From Melanocharis versteri (lineage: Eukaryota; Chordata; Aves; Passeriformes; Melanocharitidae), in contig VZTG01010146.1 of assembly GCA_013397845.1 (NCBI GenBank), forward strand, positions 558,001 to 622,000: a stretch of 64,000 nt of DNA, written 5' to 3'. Position 1 is the stretch's first letter. The number at the start of each line of letters is the position of its first letter. This document shows, one piece after another, positions 62,801 through 64,000 of this stretch. Under the pieces are notes generated by a model. The model was given only the letters and a program-made list of their open reading frames with translations. It ran no database searches and was not told the origin of the DNA. The position numbers were made by a program, and so were the translations under genes.

Positions 62801-64000
62801 AGGCGTTTTGAGAAAATAAATGTACTTTTAAAGCCCATTTTTCTCACTCCTTTGCAATTTATGTTCCATGTAGACTGTAGGCACAAGAATTTCATTGTTC
62901 TGTTGAAAACTTGCTTGCCATATTATCTTTTTTTTTTCCCCAAATGAAAGTAATTGACCATATTTAATGTAGCTTTTGGCCACAAATGTTGTGATAAATA
63001 TCTTTCGCTTTTGCAATACAGGACTATAACACACGTCATCTACTAGGTCCCACCAAAGAAAACAAATATAGCTATTGAGAAAAGAACAAAAAAGTTCTGT
63101 ACAGTGGCTGTGAGCACTCTTGTTCTGTGGAACAGAGTTTCTCTTTAAAGTTCACAGTACATTTATATTTGTCACTTTTTAGTATTTTCCTACTACAGAT
63201 TTCTAAAGAACATTTTTCCTCTAAAAGAAATGCACAGTATCATCTAAGAGCAGTCTTTGTTTTTAGACATACTTTATAACAATTTATTAAAATTTCATTG
63301 TTGAACGTCTGTGTACTTCAGCTACGTTGGTTATGTGGTAATTATTGTTATATTTCAAGGTTTATTTATTTTTTTTTTTCCAGCAATTTTTAGAGCTTGC
63401 TATTTTTTTGGATCAAATTGCTCTAGTCATCTTTCTAAAGGTCTTGGGCTTTGTAATTTGATTTATGTGGTAACCTTGAAACAAGGAGAGACATTAATAA
63501 ACTGTTCCGTTTTAATGAATGGCTTGTCAGGTACTGGTTGACTACTTCAGTGGCCAGGAACTCTCTTCCTCCAGGCACTGTTTAGAAGGGCAAGGCTTCA
63601 GGCTCTCTGTCGTGTCTGTGCCTAGCCTCATTTAATATTTAACAACTGTCAAGAATAGCATTGGTTCGAAGGACTTATTTGATTAGTAATGGCTTTGATA
63701 TTTCTATACTTCTCTTAAACTTGCTTTTAACTTTTTAGATTTGAGGAGGAAGACCTGGCATGGCTTGGAAATATTGAAACTGGCTGAGTGCATGCTGTCA
63801 GCTCTGTAGGTCAGAAACACATGATGTGCATGTAGGCACAGGAATAACATACTCAGGTCCTTCAAAGACAACCGTCTCCTTATCTGTCTGATAATTCCTG
63901 AAATAATGCTTTCTTTTATCTAGACTTTTCATTTATTTTGCTTTTCTCCTTCTGACTTGGCTCCCAGAAGGTAGGTGGAGGTTGTGAGTGACATCTGCGC
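59855..64000. other. Unique A+T-rich DNA to the window end
   Basis: No transposon is recognised. A TA tract with one break lies at 61582-61604. The exon-like open frame at 60957-61295 is listed separately. From about 63540 the composition becomes more balanced, without an identifiable gene. Confidence 0.5.
60933..61301 (+). other. Unrecognised open frame, possible exon (hypothetical)
   Basis: The frame is open from just after a TAA at 60930 to a TGA at 61299-61301, with no ATG near its left end. Within it, 60957-61295 would be an exon of 339 nt (113 codons, phase 0 at both ends), preceded by TGTGTTTACAG and followed by GTATGA. The translation has a balanced composition (SEMASKAFVRAVRKWSGNAD, LPCKLYEKLFASELIYP), less K/N/I/F-biased than typical for chance frames in this DNA. 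I recognise no family. About two frames of this length are expected by chance in the window, and the polypyrimidine tract is weak. It may equally be a decayed retro-element or nothing. Confidence 0.15.

Overview
The window reads as a stretch of bird nuclear genome, most likely from a passerine (songbird). It is A+T-rich, roughly two thirds A+T by eye. It carries several CR1 LINE 3' fragments of both avian and older amniote type. It also carries one GC-rich block that resembles a long terminal repeat (LTR) common in songbird genomes, and a short tRNA-Ile/CR1 hybrid that resembles the passerine SINE TguSINE1. These assignments rest on my memory of the families, not on a database search.

I cannot support any functional protein-coding gene, RNA gene, operon or CRISPR array. 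At this base composition a random frame meets a stop about every 15 codons, so a handful of open frames of 110-150 codons is expected across six frames of 64 kb. That is what is present. The recognisably coding-derived stretches are decayed CR1 reverse-transcriptase remnants. The window is best described as a gene desert or the inside of a very large intron.

Layout: 1-11.7 kb is mostly unique A+T-rich DNA with a CR1 3' fragment (776-956, minus), a near-perfect inverted repeat (7446-7529), a weak hAT-like fragment (8088-8175) and a TA microsatellite (9042-9078). 11.7-26.8 kb holds a CR1 3' end (11688-11926, plus), an old amniote CR1 (17180-17360, minus) and a possible poly(A)-tailed retro-insertion bounded by direct repeats (21548-22321). 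26.8-39.2 kb holds a CR1 ORF2 fragment with an internal deletion (26805-27352, plus), an exact 20-bp tandem repeat (34641-34706), a large CTCTAT microsatellite (35537-35710) and a second old amniote CR1 (39015-39203, plus). 39.2-49.8 kb is unique DNA with only small repeats. 49.8-64 kb has the GC-rich LTR-like block (49762-50815, minus), the best-preserved CR1 3' end with its octamer tail (51955-52691, plus), another CR1 (54658-54850, minus), the SINE (59730-59854, minus) and one exon-like open frame (60957-61295, plus).

Nothing here forms a multi-gene system. The linked elements are the CR1 LINEs and the SINE that appears to borrow a CR1-type 3' end. The observations most worth checking are the SINE, the candidate poly(A) retro-insertion, the fold-back repeat and the exon-like frame.
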